Part shown: positions 1-8,348 of the stretch, piece after piece | How positions within the stretch are numbered: the first letter of the stretch is position 1 | Layout of the letters: every line of letters begins with the position of its first letter | Position numbers and translations under genes: made by a program | Source of the DNA: a virus | Reading direction: 5' to 3' (one strand) | DNA length: 64,000 nt | IMG/VR virus record: IMGVR_UViG_3300027244_000194 | Span: 62,001-126,000 of that record | Notes under the pieces: generated by a model | The model's database searches: none | What the model was told of the DNA's origin: nothing | Seen by the model: only the letters and a program-made list of their open reading frames with translations

Positions 1-1266
1 ACATTCACATACCAGGGTATACTTACTCCACCAACGTTTGATCTAAAGGTTGGTCACTACATTCATGCTGACGCTACCAATAGACTTGCTAAGGTAACTA
101 GAATCATTAAAAACGTTATTCCAGCTACTACAGCACCAGCACCTCCGGCAGATCCAATTACAACTTACACAGTTTACGTACATACGACACCAGCTGCAGT
201 ATTTGCAGGAGCTTATTCTTCATACGAAGAAGCAACTGCTGTCTATTACCCATTCGTTCTAGATGGAGCGAAGATTGGTACACAGTCTATCCTAGATTGC
301 CTAGACGCAGTAAACACTGGTACAAACCTAGGTAACACTCTAGCAGACAAAGATAACATCACGTACAGATACATTGTTGATACATTTGGTTCTTATGAAT
401 CTGCGAACGGTATTCTAAATAAGTCACAGCTTTCAAACCTAGCTAAGACTAGACAGAATGCTTCTGCCATCCTAAACGCGCCAATGATCTTTGAATTCAA
501 AGCATCTACAAACCCATCTTTCATCGATGATAATGGTGCATTCAATGTAAATTACGTTGCGAATGGCGGTAACCTAGACAAGAACCCAACTTCATTGTAT
601 TCTCTACCTTCAATCAACGAAGGTGCTAACTTTGCATTCTACTACGGTCCAGGTCTAGTTGTTAGAGAGAACAATAAAGATCTAATCGTTCCTCCAGCAT
701 CTTACGTTTCTAACAACTTCATTGACAAGTACACTGATTCTCTACCATGGGCAATCGTTGCTGGTCCAAGAAGAGGTGTAGTTTCTGGTTCTGGTGTATC
801 AGGCGCAGAATACGCATTCGACAAGGCGGACAGAGATGTTCTTGAGCCATTCGGTTACAACCCAATCGTCTTCCAAAGAGGCGTTGGTCTAACAATTCTC
901 GGTAACAAGACTGCACAGCAGTCTGTTCAATCAGCGCTGTCATCGGCTCACGTAAGGGAGGTGTTGATCTTCATACAGGAAGGTATTGCCAACATTCTTA
1001 AGGATTACGTATTTGAGTTCAACACTGCTCAAACAAGACTTGAAATTAAAACTCTAGCTGACTCATTTATGGAATCAGTTAAAGCTGACTTTGGTGTTTA
1101 CGATTACAAAAACGTAATGGACACTACAAACAATACCAATGATGTGATTGATGCAAATATGGGTATCGTCGATACTTATGTTGAACCAGTTAAAGGTCTA
1201 GAGATTGTTGTTCACAGAACTACGATCCTAAACACTGGAGAAATCTCAACTGGTAACTTCAGCTAA
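1..1266 (+). CDS. Tail sheath protein, C-terminal part (T4 gp18-like)
   Basis: The frame is open from base 1 to the stop at 1266, so the 5' end lies outside the window (about 421 residues seen). It is called the contractile tail sheath because it sits directly before a tail-tube-sized gene. Its end also has sheath character: a mixed alpha/beta module, then a C-terminal strand-rich segment (VKGLEIVVHRTTIL) of the kind that links neighbouring subunits. A GATATATA promoter-like motif follows the stop. The family call rests on position and general sequence character, not on a database search. Confidence 0.8.
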   Translation, partial: TFTYQGILTPPTFDLKVGHYIHADATNRLAKVTRIIKNVIPATTAPAPPADPITTYTVYVHTTPAAVFAGAYSSYEEATAVYYPFVLDGAKIGTQSILDCLDAVNTGTNLGNTLADKDNITYRYIVDTFGSYESANGILNKSQLSNLAKTRQNASAILNAPMIFEFKASTNPSFIDDNGAFNVNYVANGGNLDKNPTSLYSLPSINEGANFAFYYGPGLVVRENNKDLIVPPASYVSNNFIDKYTDSLPWAIVAGPRRGVVSGSGVSGAEYAFDKADRDVLEPFGYNPIVFQRGVGLTILGNKTAQQSVQSALSSAHVREVLIFIQEGIANILKDYVFEFNTAQTRLEIKTLADSFMESVKADFGVYDYKNVMDTTNNTNDVIDANMGIVDTYVEPVKGLEIVVHRTTILNTGEISTGNFS

Positions 1267-1269
1267 TTA

Positions 1270-1277
1270 GATATATA
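1270..1277 (+). promoter_or_regulatory. GATATATA late-promoter-like motif
   Basis: GATATATA lies 20 bases before the tube start. The same octamer precedes other virion genes (12581, 37303, 59841) and has no obvious partner box upstream, as in T4 late promoters. Function is inferred. Confidence 0.35.
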
Positions 1278-1296
1278 AAAAAAGCTTAAGAAGAAA

Positions 1297-1851
1297 ATGC
1301 CTTTACCACACTATTCAAACGATCAGACCAGCAGAAAGGGTAGAAACTTTGAACCAGTACAACAGTCACTGTTCGAAGTAACAATTATCCCACCTGCAGG
1401 TGTACAAGGTGCTAACATGCTTCTTCAGCAAGTTAAGTCAATTTCTGGTCTAGCAATCAACAAAGAGATTGGTACTCAGGAGCAGAAGTTTAAGTTTGTA
1501 ACACGTTCATTTGCATCTCAACCAGATTCAACTGCACTAGACGTTGCAATCGCTTTCGAACTTAACTTGAACGAAGCTAACGAAGCATACGTATACAAGA
1601 CGCTAAAACAATGGTATAATTTGATTTACAATCCAAATACCGGTGCTTTTGGCCTAAAGAAAGATTACGTTGGTACTATCATCGTAACACAATTTAACAG
1701 AGCAGGTGACATCTTTAGAACAGTTACTCTAGAAGATGCGTTCATTTCATCAGGTCTTCCATTCCTAGAGGGTGGTGACTATTCAGACGCAGCTCCTCAA
1801 ACCCTAGAGGTTACTTGGAGAGTTGATTCTTGGAAAGAACAACTTGCATAA
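1297..1851 (+). CDS. Tail tube protein (T4 gp19-like)
   Basis: 184 residues, close to the usual tail-tube size, 30 bases after the sheath. The order sheath then tube is the standard T4-type arrangement. The protein starts MPLPHYSND and alternates short strands with loops (FEVTIIPP, GTIIVTQFNR, LEVTWRVDSW), as expected for the beta-barrel tube fold. It would form the inner tube through which DNA passes. A strong hairpin terminator follows, so sheath and tube probably end one transcript. Confidence 0.85.
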   Translation: MPLPHYSNDQTSRKGRNFEPVQQSLFEVTIIPPAGVQGANMLLQQVKSISGLAINKEIGTQEQKFKFVTRSFASQPDSTALDVAIAFELNLNEANEAYVYKTLKQWYNLIYNPNTGAFGLKKDYVGTIIVTQFNRAGDIFRTVTLEDAFISSGLPFLEGGDYSDAAPQTLEVTWRVDSWKEQLA

Positions 1852-1863
1852 TTTTATAAAAGA

Positions 1864-1895
1864 GGAGCAGGTTCATAAGATCTGCTCCCTTTTTT
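1864..1895 (+). terminator. Rho-independent terminator after tail tube
   Basis: GGAGCAG at 1864-1870 pairs with CTGCTCC at 1882-1888, followed by a run of T. Confidence 0.85.
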
Positions 1896-1931
1896 GACAC
1901 TTTTTAAAAGATAATATCTTATCAAGGTAGT

Positions 1932-2156
1932 ATGAACGATACATCAAAGCTTACCAAAAAACTTCAGGTTCTTCTGTCTGAAGATGAGGTGGCAATTCTC
2001 AACAGAATCATTCTTAATGACGCAATTGAAAACGGATCAAGACCAATTTCAATGTCAGCTTTCATTAGAGAATTAATCCGACTTAAAATCGAATCTACGT
2101 CAGATGATCAGAAGACATTTGACAAAACCAGGTTAAAGCAACTTAAAAACAAATAA
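1932..2156 (+). CDS. Small ribbon-helix-helix-like protein
   Basis: 74 residues. A short strand (KLQVLLSEDE) is followed by two predicted helices (VAILNRIILNDAIENG and MSAFIRELIRLKIE), the order seen in Arc/CopG-type ribbon-helix-helix DNA-binding proteins. The C-terminus is basic. Its stop is two bases before the next start, so it is co-transcribed with the tail assembly genes. It could be a regulator or a small structural cofactor; the fold is judged only from the pattern. Confidence 0.5.
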   Translation: MNDTSKLTKKLQVLLSEDEVAILNRIILNDAIENGSRPISMSAFIRELIRLKIESTSDDQKTFDKTRLKQLKNK

Positions 2157-2158
2157 TT

Positions 2159-3085
2159 ATGAGCGAAGAAAACGATTACAAATCAATGGTTGACGAGAAA
2201 GACGGCATCGTTGAAGAAGTAAAAAAGAACGGTCTTGGCAAAGCGTCAATGACTAGGTTTAACAATGACACATTGGATTCAGACATTCATTTGGGATATG
2301 TTGATGTTAAAGTCGAAGATGTACCATCTGAGGGTATGTTTTATCCAGTCGATACTTCAATTAAAATTAGATCTGCGAGAGTAGCTGAAATTAGACACTT
2401 CTCAACACTTGACGAAAGCAACATTCTCGATATCGAAGAAAAGTTAAATCAAATCATTAAAGGTTGTGTCAGAATTCAATCAGGTTCAAGAATTCTTTCA
2501 TATAAGGACATCCTTGAGGAAGATAGAATCTATTTACTTCTTTTGATCAGAGATCTTACTTTTCCTGAACCAGAGAATAAAATCATGATTAAGCATCAAC
2601 ACGATGGTAAAAACATGGATGTAGAATTATCAATTAAGTACCTTCAGACCGAAGATATTGATTCAGAGATTGCTCCATATTACAGTGAAGAAGCTCGCGC
2701 ATTTGTTATTCAAACTAAATCTGCAGGTGAAGTTGTAATGAGACCACCTTCAATCGGTGTGATGGAAGAGGTTACAAAATTCATTCAACTTCGTCAAAGA
2801 GAGCGTAAGACGTTTGATCAATCATTCTTACAAATTCTTCCATACATTACAACTGATTGGAGAGGATTTGGTTCTAAGGTTATTTTTGAAAAAGAAATTG
2901 AGTTCCAGGGTTGGAATGAAAAGAAATACATGGTCATCTATAGATTAGCTGAAAAGATGAAGGTCGGTGTTAAAACTGATTTGAAAGTTGACCACGAGGG
3001 TGAGGAGGTCCTCGTACCTATGAACTTTCCCGGTGGGATCAAATCTCTTTTCCTTATTTCAGATCTCTCTGGAGAACTTCTTTAA
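2159..3085 (+). CDS. Baseplate hub/tail assembly chaperone-like protein (T4 gp26-family candidate)
   Basis: 308 residues, acidic N-terminus. The segment VPSEGMFYPVDTSIKIRSA near residue 58 resembles the signature of the T4 baseplate protein family (Pfam T4_baseplate, gp26-like): a 'P-S-x-G-x-x-Y-P' turn then a strand. Helical segments follow. By position (after tube, before the tape-measure-like gene) it is also where many phages keep tail assembly chaperones whose product is extended by frameshifting. It overlaps the next ORF by 53 bases, and its end GAA CTT CTT TAA resembles a +1 slip site. Confidence 0.55.
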   Translation: MSEENDYKSMVDEKDGIVEEVKKNGLGKASMTRFNNDTLDSDIHLGYVDVKVEDVPSEGMFYPVDTSIKIRSARVAEIRHFSTLDESNILDIEEKLNQIIKGCVRIQSGSRILSYKDILEEDRIYLLLLIRDLTFPEPENKIMIKHQHDGKNMDVELSIKYLQTEDIDSEIAPYYSEEARAFVIQTKSAGEVVMRPPSIGVMEEVTKFIQLRQRERKTFDQSFLQILPYITTDWRGFGSKVIFEKEIEFQGWNEKKYMVIYRLAEKMKVGVKTDLKVDHEGEEVLVPMNFPGGIKSLFLISDLSGELL

Positions 3086-3356
3086 GACTAAGTTCTATCT
3101 TGCGCATCACATTCGACTACAACCGAGTGAGATTGAACAGATGCCATACTATGAGTACTGGTATTATGTTAAGCACCTGATAGACCACTTAAAAGAGCAA
3201 GATAAATCAAATAAGAAGGAACAAGAGCAGTATGATGACCAATCTGCTGAAATGAAGTCACAAGCTAAAATGCCAAAGATGCCAAATTACGGTAACTTTA
3301 ACGCAGGTAGCATGGGAGGAATGAAGATGCCTTCAGTTAAAATGCCAAAGCTCTAA
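3033..3356 (+). CDS. Tail assembly ORF overlapping the hub/chaperone gene (possible +1 frameshift product)
   Basis: Frame +1 relative to the preceding gene. An independent start would be GTG at 3033, well inside the upstream ORF. The recognisable part begins after the upstream stop: KTKFYLAHHIRLQPSEIEQM then PYYEYWYYVKHL, a helical motif like the second part of frameshifted tail chaperones. The tail is Met/Gly/Pro/Lys-rich (KMPKMPN, MKMPSVKMPKL). Either it is a separate 107-residue protein or the C-terminal extension of the 2159-3085 product. Confidence 0.6.
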   Translation: MGSNLFSLFQISLENFFKTKFYLAHHIRLQPSEIEQMPYYEYWYYVKHLIDHLKEQDKSNKKEQEQYDDQSAEMKSQAKMPKMPNYGNFNAGSMGGMKMPSVKMPKL

Positions 3357-3393
3357 TATATAGACTAGAGTAAAAAACATCTATGCTAAATAA

Positions 3394-5649
3394 GTGAAAC
3401 TTTTCAGTTCTCCATTCGAGAAACTTTCATCTCAAAGTCTTCAAAACATTGAAACCGCCACTAGGGTGACAGCAGAGTCTGTTTCACCCGGCGGTGCTTT
3501 GTTGGGTAAGATTGAAGAAATGATCGGTTACTTGAAAAAAATAGAAAAGAATACATCTGTATATAAATCTCCACTGACTGGTTTAGATAAAGCTACATTA
3601 AAGCTAATTGGTCCAGCAGCTCAAGGCATTGCACAGGCTTTTAAAATTATCATTGATTCTATAAATGCCGCTCCGTCTGGAGAACAAATGGAGAAAAAGA
3701 TCAATTCAGTCGTCAAGGGTATATCAGCCGTTGTAGGACTAGGTAAAGCTATTTTCAAATTTGCAGCAATGTTGGCGCTTTCACTTCCTCTATTAATCAT
3801 AGGTATGGTGGCCCTACCATTAGCGGCCTTCATGATCTTAGCAGTTGCCAGTATATTCTTTTTGATCCAGGCAATGGGCATTGATAGAACAATCAAAAAG
3901 GTTGCAACAGGATTAGCTATTGCAGGTTTAGCATTTATAACACTTTCAGGTGGATTGGCAGTGAGTTATCTAATCATTGAATCTACGTTCGGTGGAGTTG
4001 GTAATGGAGCCATTGCTAGTATGGGAGTTTTCCTAGCTGTCTTAGTTTTAGGAACCGCAATAGTATTTAGTATCGCAGGTCTTTTATCACCGCTTATTCA
4101 ACGAGGTGCAATCGCGATTGGATTGTCGAGTCTACCGCTTTTAATTTTAGCAGCTTCATTTGCGATTTTTAGAACTGCCGTTCCACCAACCTCAGAAGGT
4201 TGGACTACGATTGCTCAAGTCGGAGCAACTGTCACCGGACTTGGAGTTTTAATGGCAGCTGCCGGAGCCGCTGCAGTACTTATTATTCCTGGCGCGGCAG
4301 CAATGGTGATATCGGGTTTAGCATTATTATTAGTCTCTGCTGGATTTGCAGCCATTGCAGCTGTAATGAAACCTGGAAAGTTTGATTATTTGTTAGCGGA
4401 TTCAGGCCATGTAACCGAAGGTTTCTTAGGGTTTGGTGCTGGTAGAATGATGTCAAACATGGAATGGGCAATTCTATCCCTTGCACGATCGTTTACATTA
4501 CCTGTTAAATCAATTGCTTCAATGTATGCCGCTGCGCCGGCCTTGATCATGTCAGGTTTAGCTCTAATATCGATTTCGAAAGGTATCGAAAAGTTTCAAT
4601 CGATGCAAATTGATTATGAAACTCTACCTGGTCAAATTGATAAAGTCACGACTGTTTTAGCCGACTCATTTGCTAAAGTGGGCATGAAATATCCTGGAGG
4701 AGGTGCTGGACTAATCGGTGCAATGTTCGGTAGCGGTTCAGATACATCTGTGGTTGCACAAGGTATTTCAGCTGTTTCGGGTATGGGTAGAGCACTAACC
4801 GGTATTGCAACTGGAGTACAAGAAATGGCGTTACTAAGATTCCCTACTAAGTGGGATAAAAACGGTAACCCTATTGCATTTAGACAGCTAAAGGATGAAG
4901 ACTTTGACGCCGTCACTCGCAACACTCAAAAAATCGTAGTTGCTCTATCATCTACATTTGGTAAGATTGGCGCAATGCCAGAAGCAGCTGACCCATGGGG
5001 TTGGTTTGGTAACTCAAAGGTAGAAGAAGGTATTGAGATTGTTCAAAAGATGTCAGATCCGCTGGTTAAATTGTCAGAGTTCATTAAAACGTTTTCTCAG
5101 CAAGAAATTGATGTTAAAGGAACCGTTGATAAGACCAAGCAAATTATCGGTGCAATGACAGCTGTTTTTGTGGAAGCCGGCAAGAGTATGACGGTTGATC
5201 AAATTGAAGCCGCTGCAGAAGCATACGAAGATATGGCCGATGCAATGGAAGACATGGCCGATTCAATGCAAGATTGGACCAAAGGTGTTAATTCACTTGA
5301 TCTAAAGAAAGTCACAGAGGTCAGAAAGTTATATGAAGGTCTTGCATATCTTGCAAAGAACGATGGAGAAACTGCCATTGAGAAAATGGGATCTTCACTA
5401 GTTGAAGCCTTGAATCACTTGTCAGAGCTATTAGAAAAAGCAGGAGACAAGAAAGGAAGCTTCCTCGATGGTTTACTTCCAGGTGGTGGTGAAACTGCTC
5501 CTCCTAAAAAGCCAGGCACAGGTGCTGAAGTTCCAGGTAAAGAGAATAATAAATCTGAATCTTCTGCAATTTCAACGGCCGAACTCAAGAAGCTAGCGCA
5601 AATCCTTCAGTCAGGTATTGACGTTAGAGTAGTCAACGACAGATTCTAA
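3394..5649 (+). CDS. Putative tape-measure protein (membrane-active tail protein)
   Basis: 751 residues from a GTG start; an in-frame TAA directly before it rules out a longer start. The N-terminus (1-100) is amphipathic helical. Residues about 115-330 hold several long hydrophobic segments rich in Ala, Gly, Ile and Leu. The C-terminal part is helical and acidic with a Pro/Gly-rich linker near residue 695. Position after tube and chaperone-like genes, size and hydrophobic core fit a tape-measure protein that spans the tail tube and enters the membrane on injection. No family motif was recognised. Confidence 0.55.
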   Translation: MKLFSSPFEKLSSQSLQNIETATRVTAESVSPGGALLGKIEEMIGYLKKIEKNTSVYKSPLTGLDKATLKLIGPAAQGIAQAFKIIIDSINAAPSGEQMEKKINSVVKGISAVVGLGKAIFKFAAMLALSLPLLIIGMVALPLAAFMILAVASIFFLIQAMGIDRTIKKVATGLAIAGLAFITLSGGLAVSYLIIESTFGGVGNGAIASMGVFLAVLVLGTAIVFSIAGLLSPLIQRGAIAIGLSSLPLLILAASFAIFRTAVPPTSEGWTTIAQVGATVTGLGVLMAAAGAAAVLIIPGAAAMVISGLALLLVSAGFAAIAAVMKPGKFDYLLADSGHVTEGFLGFGAGRMMSNMEWAILSLARSFTLPVKSIASMYAAAPALIMSGLALISISKGIEKFQSMQIDYETLPGQIDKVTTVLADSFAKVGMKYPGGGAGLIGAMFGSGSDTSVVAQGISAVSGMGRALTGIATGVQEMALLRFPTKWDKNGNPIAFRQLKDEDFDAVTRNTQKIVVALSSTFGKIGAMPEAADPWGWFGNSKVEEGIEIVQKMSDPLVKLSEFIKTFSQQEIDVKGTVDKTKQIIGAMTAVFVEAGKSMTVDQIEAAAEAYEDMADAMEDMADSMQDWTKGVNSLDLKKVTEVRKLYEGLAYLAKNDGETAIEKMGSSLVEALNHLSELLEKAGDKKGSFLDGLLPGGGETAPPKKPGTGAEVPGKENNKSESSAISTAELKKLAQILQSGIDVRVVNDRF

Positions 5650-5778
5650 CCTTCAACCCAGGATTAGAACCAATCCTTCTATGCCTTCTAATGTAATTGG
5701 TTTCATAGGTAGACAACTTTATTTCTTAGTGAAACAAACTCCTTAGATGTTATATAAATTACATTAGTCGATAAGATA

Positions 5779-7230
5779 ATGAACAAGGGAGTAACATTTG
5801 TTTTAACATCATGTGGAAGAGTTGATCTTTTAGAAAAGACCCTAGAGTCTTTCTTTAAGTTTAATACATATCCAATCGACAGATATTTGATTACTGAAGA
5901 TTCTGCTGATTTAAAAGTTTTCGAACAATGCAAAGTCTTAAATCAAAAATACGATAATAAGCTCGAATTCATTTTCAATTACGAGAAGTTAGGACAGACA
6001 GGATCCATAGATAAAGCGTATTCAATGGTGGAAACAGAATACGTATTCCATTGTGAAGAAGATTGGGATTTTAATCGATCGGGTTTTATTGAAAAATCAA
6101 TAAAAGTTTTAGAAAAATATCCAAAGATTTTACAAGTTTGGATTAGACCAAAGTCAGACAAGATTCTTAATAGTATTGATTCGCAAATTCACTCGGTAGA
6201 AGAAGGGGTATCTATAAGAATAGTAAAGCCCGTCAGTTTTACTGTCAAAGGAGCTAATGACGATGGAACCGATATGATAATTAAAAATTATATGGGTTTT
6301 AGTTGGAATCCTGGATTGAAAAGATTAAGTGATTGGAAACTTTTAAGTGAAGGTTACTCAGGCCTTAACAGAGAACACCTAGTCGACGCATATTATAGAG
6401 ATAGAGGATTTTCAGTTTGGAGCCTTTCTGAAAATGATGAAGATGGATATGTTACACATTCCGGATGGGATAGAAGGGCTGATAATCCTGTTCTTAAAGA
6501 ACAAAAGGTAGGCATTTCAGTTGTAATGCCATCTTTTCTTGGTGAATACGCTGGCAGTAGATCAAATCCCGTTGAAAAGTTTATCAGAGCTGTTGAATCA
6601 TTTAAAGCACAGATTTACAAACAAAAGGAATTAATCATCATCAGTGATGGCTGTGAAAGAACTAATCAGATCTACGAAGAAAGATGGAAACAAGATCCTT
6701 TAATTAGGTTGATTAAATGTGAAAAATCAGATTCAACTTGGCCTGGAACACTAAGAGAAGTAGGAAGGTCAGTAGCGAGATATAATTGGATATGTTACCT
6801 AGACACAGACGACATCATTTTAGAAAATCATTTATCTTTAATTAGTAATGCAATTACGACAGCGCCAAATGGAACTACTGTTTTATTTGACATGTATTAC
6901 ATGCTTCCTTTAATTGAAAATCCAAATAAGCTAATGCTTCAATATTTTGGAATGGATAATAATGTTAAAGGATATGAAGAATTAAGAAACGCATGTCAAT
7001 TAATTGTAATTAATCAAAAGATTGCATCTACTAAAGCAATGGGCCAAAATGGAACTTGGCAAATCGTTCATCATAAAGAAGTTCCTCATCGTTGGAGGAA
7101 TTCATTGACGATGGGAGAAGACCTAGACTTTATCAATCGTTTAAAAACAACTGAAAAGTATTCTACATTTAGAGGGCAATTTCTTTTATGTCACAATACC
7201 AATAATAGAAAAACAATTTGGGAAATCTAA
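5779..7230 (+). CDS. Two-domain glycosyltransferase (GT-A/GT2 type)
   Basis: 483 residues with two GT-A-like halves. The N-terminal half starts TFVLTSCGRVDLLEKTLESF, the opening of many GT2 enzymes, and has an acidic EEDWDF near residue 94. The C-terminal half, from about residue 250, has ISVVMPSFLGEYAGSRSN, LIIISDGCE, STWPGTLREVG and the metal-binding CYLDTDDI. This half is paralogous to the genes at 20720 and 21478. It probably moves sugars from nucleotide donors onto virion proteins or host glycans; donor and acceptor are unknown. About 130 bases without a clear gene precede it. Confidence 0.8.
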   Translation: MNKGVTFVLTSCGRVDLLEKTLESFFKFNTYPIDRYLITEDSADLKVFEQCKVLNQKYDNKLEFIFNYEKLGQTGSIDKAYSMVETEYVFHCEEDWDFNRSGFIEKSIKVLEKYPKILQVWIRPKSDKILNSIDSQIHSVEEGVSIRIVKPVSFTVKGANDDGTDMIIKNYMGFSWNPGLKRLSDWKLLSEGYSGLNREHLVDAYYRDRGFSVWSLSENDEDGYVTHSGWDRRADNPVLKEQKVGISVVMPSFLGEYAGSRSNPVEKFIRAVESFKAQIYKQKELIIISDGCERTNQIYEERWKQDPLIRLIKCEKSDSTWPGTLREVGRSVARYNWICYLDTDDIILENHLSLISNAITTAPNGTTVLFDMYYMLPLIENPNKLMLQYFGMDNNVKGYEELRNACQLIVINQKIASTKAMGQNGTWQIVHHKEVPHRWRNSLTMGEDLDFINRLKTTEKYSTFRGQFLLCHNTNNRKTIWEI

Positions 7231-7241
7231 ACTCATTTATA

Positions 7242-7484
7242 ATGATAACTTCACAAACAAATCAATACAACTCATCAACTGTTAAATCTAGTTCTTACAA
7301 CTACGAGCACAAGGTCCTAACAGTTCACTTTGATCACGCAACTTACGTTTATGAAAACGTGTCAGTCGAAGACTACGTATTCTTCGCTTCAGCCTCCTCA
7401 CAGGGTCGCTCTCTAAATGAATTTATCAAGGGTAAGTACGAGTTTCAAAAGATTAACGAAATCAAAGAAGCTTCGGCCAAGTGA
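7242..7484 (+). CDS. KTSC-domain protein
   Basis: 80 residues from ATG 7242 (an in-frame TTG at 7218 would overlap the previous stop and is less likely). It fits the KTSC domain: V-K-S-S-S-Y near the start, then KVLTVHFDHATYVYENVSVEDY, then a Ser-rich turn (SASSQGRSLNEFIKGKYEF). Such domains occur alone in phages and at the C-terminus of lysyl-tRNA synthetases; their role is unknown. It lies just before the tRNA cluster. Confidence 0.75.
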   Translation: MITSQTNQYNSSTVKSSSYNYEHKVLTVHFDHATYVYENVSVEDYVFFASASSQGRSLNEFIKGKYEFQKINEIKEASAK

Positions 7485-7516
7485 TTGAAACAAACTCTCA
7501 AGTTAGAGTATAAATA
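7485..7516 (+). promoter_or_regulatory. Promoter: TTGAAA-N18-TATAAATA before tRNA-Arg
   Basis: TTGAAA at 7485-7490 and TATAAATA at 7509-7516, 18 bases apart. The same pair with the same spacing occurs at 7662, 9356 and 61642, and with TATAAT at 51046 and 62078. Confidence 0.65.
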
Positions 7517-7568
7517 ACTGAATATCGTTCTTTAACATACTGTAATCAAAGACAAAAATTAACTCTTT

Positions 7569-7642
7569 GGACCCATAGCTCAATTGGATAGAGCAACACA
7601 CTTCTAATGTGTAGGTTACAGGTTCGACTCCTGTTGGGTTCA
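7569..7642 (+). tRNA. tRNA-Arg(UCU)
   Basis: Acceptor stem 7569-7575/7635-7641, anticodon loop CTTCTAA with TCT, T-loop TTCGACT, discriminator A. CCA is not encoded. Confidence 0.95.
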
Positions 7643-7661
7643 CAAAAAAAGTTTAAACCCG

Positions 7662-7693
7662 ATGAAACTATAACATACCATCAGGTATAAATA
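7662..7693 (+). promoter_or_regulatory. Promoter: ATGAAA-N18-TATAAATA before tRNA-Leu
   Basis: ATGAAA at 7662-7667 and TATAAATA at 7686-7693, same spacing as the promoter at 7485. Confidence 0.6.
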
Positions 7694-7733
7694 ACACAAC
7701 AAAATAGTTCTTTGTTTTTGGTTACACAAAGAC

Positions 7734-7762
7734 GGGAGACCCTGGAAACAGACTCCCTTTTT
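7734..7762 (+). terminator. Hairpin with T-run between promoter and tRNA-Leu
   Basis: GGGAG 7734-7738 pairs with CTCCC 7753-7757, with an inner CTG-GAAA-CAG hairpin, then TTTTT. It lies between the promoter at 7662 and tRNA-Leu, so it may attenuate or help process the transcript. Confidence 0.6.
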
Positions 7763-7765
7763 AAT

Positions 7766-7847
7766 GCGGATGTGGCGAAATTGGTAGACGCGCCAGACTT
7801 AGGATCTGGTTTCTTACGAAGTGAAGGTTCGATTCCTTTCATCCGCA
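7766..7847 (+). tRNA. tRNA-Leu(UAG)
   Basis: Class II tRNA with long variable arm. Acceptor GCGGATG/CATCCGC, anticodon loop CTTAGGA (TAG), discriminator A. Confidence 0.95.
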
Positions 7848-7901
7848 CAAACCCAGACGTGTACTAAAACACTGTTCTTTGACATATTAGTTCTAATAAA
7901 G

Positions 7902-7986
7902 GGAGGCGTGGCAGAGTGGTCGATCGCGGCAGTCTTGAAAACTGTTGACTGTAACAGGTCCGTAGGTTCGAATCCTACCGCCTCCG
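7902..7986 (+). tRNA. tRNA-Ser(UGA)
   Basis: Class II tRNA. Acceptor GGAGGCG/CGCCTCC, anticodon loop CTTGAAA (TGA), discriminator G as usual for tRNA-Ser. Confidence 0.95.
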
Positions 7987-8047
7987 CGAAGAGATTGCAA
8001 TTCTATTGAGAATTGATTCTCTTTATTAACCTTTAAACAAGAGTAAC

Positions 8048-8212
8048 ATGAAAAAATCTCTTTTTCTAGCTGCAATGGCATTCGCCGCTGTAGCTTGTAA
8101 CAACACTGAAGAGGTTGTAACTGAGGAAACTACTACCGTTGAGGAAGTTGTTTCTGAGGAAGCTACCACTGAAGTAGTTGCGGAAGAAGCTACCGAAGTA
8201 GTAGCTGAGTAA
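8048..8212 (+). CDS. Tiny acidic lipoprotein in the tRNA cluster
   Basis: 54 residues between tRNA-Ser and tRNA-Thr. It starts MKKSLFLAAMAFAAVACNN: a basic N-terminus, a hydrophobic stretch and a lipobox ending in Cys17. The rest is Glu/Thr/Val-rich and repetitive (EEVV, EEATTEVVAEEATEVV). It should be exported and lipid-anchored in the host envelope, where it could block superinfection or change the surface; this role is inferred. A strong hairpin follows at 8230. Confidence 0.75.
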   Translation: MKKSLFLAAMAFAAVACNNTEEVVTEETTTVEEVVSEEATTEVVAEEATEVVAE

Positions 8213-8229
8213 TCCCACTGAGTCTAGCC

Positions 8230-8269
8230 TAGGGGACGGGACTAACACTCAACTCGATACCGTCCCCTA
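8230..8269 (+). other. Strong RNA hairpin between lipoprotein gene and tRNA-Thr
   Basis: TAGGGGACGG 8230-8239 pairs perfectly with CCGTCCCCTA 8260-8269. No T-run follows, so it may be a processing or mRNA-protecting element rather than a terminator. Confidence 0.65.
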
Positions 8270-8271
8270 AT

Positions 8272-8344
8272 GCCTCCTTAGCTCAGTTGGTAGAGCCACT
8301 GATTTGTAATCAGTAGGTCGTTGGTTCGAGTCCGACAGGAGGCT
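8272..8344 (+). tRNA. tRNA-Thr(UGU)
   Basis: Acceptor GCCTCCT/AGGAGGC, anticodon loop TTTGTAA (TGT), discriminator T. CCA is encoded at 8345-8347. Confidence 0.95.
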
Positions 8345-8348
8345 CCAA

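Noticed and set aside
4200-4385. ORF inside the tape-measure-like gene
   Set aside because: Complete overlap with a well-supported gene in another frame and Cys/Ser-rich nonsense composition.
5681-5746. 21-codon ORF before the 5779 glycosyltransferase
   Set aside because: Too short, no coupling, no recognisable feature; likely chance.
7821-8009. ORF across tRNA-Leu and tRNA-Ser
   Set aside because: It reads straight through two tRNA genes.
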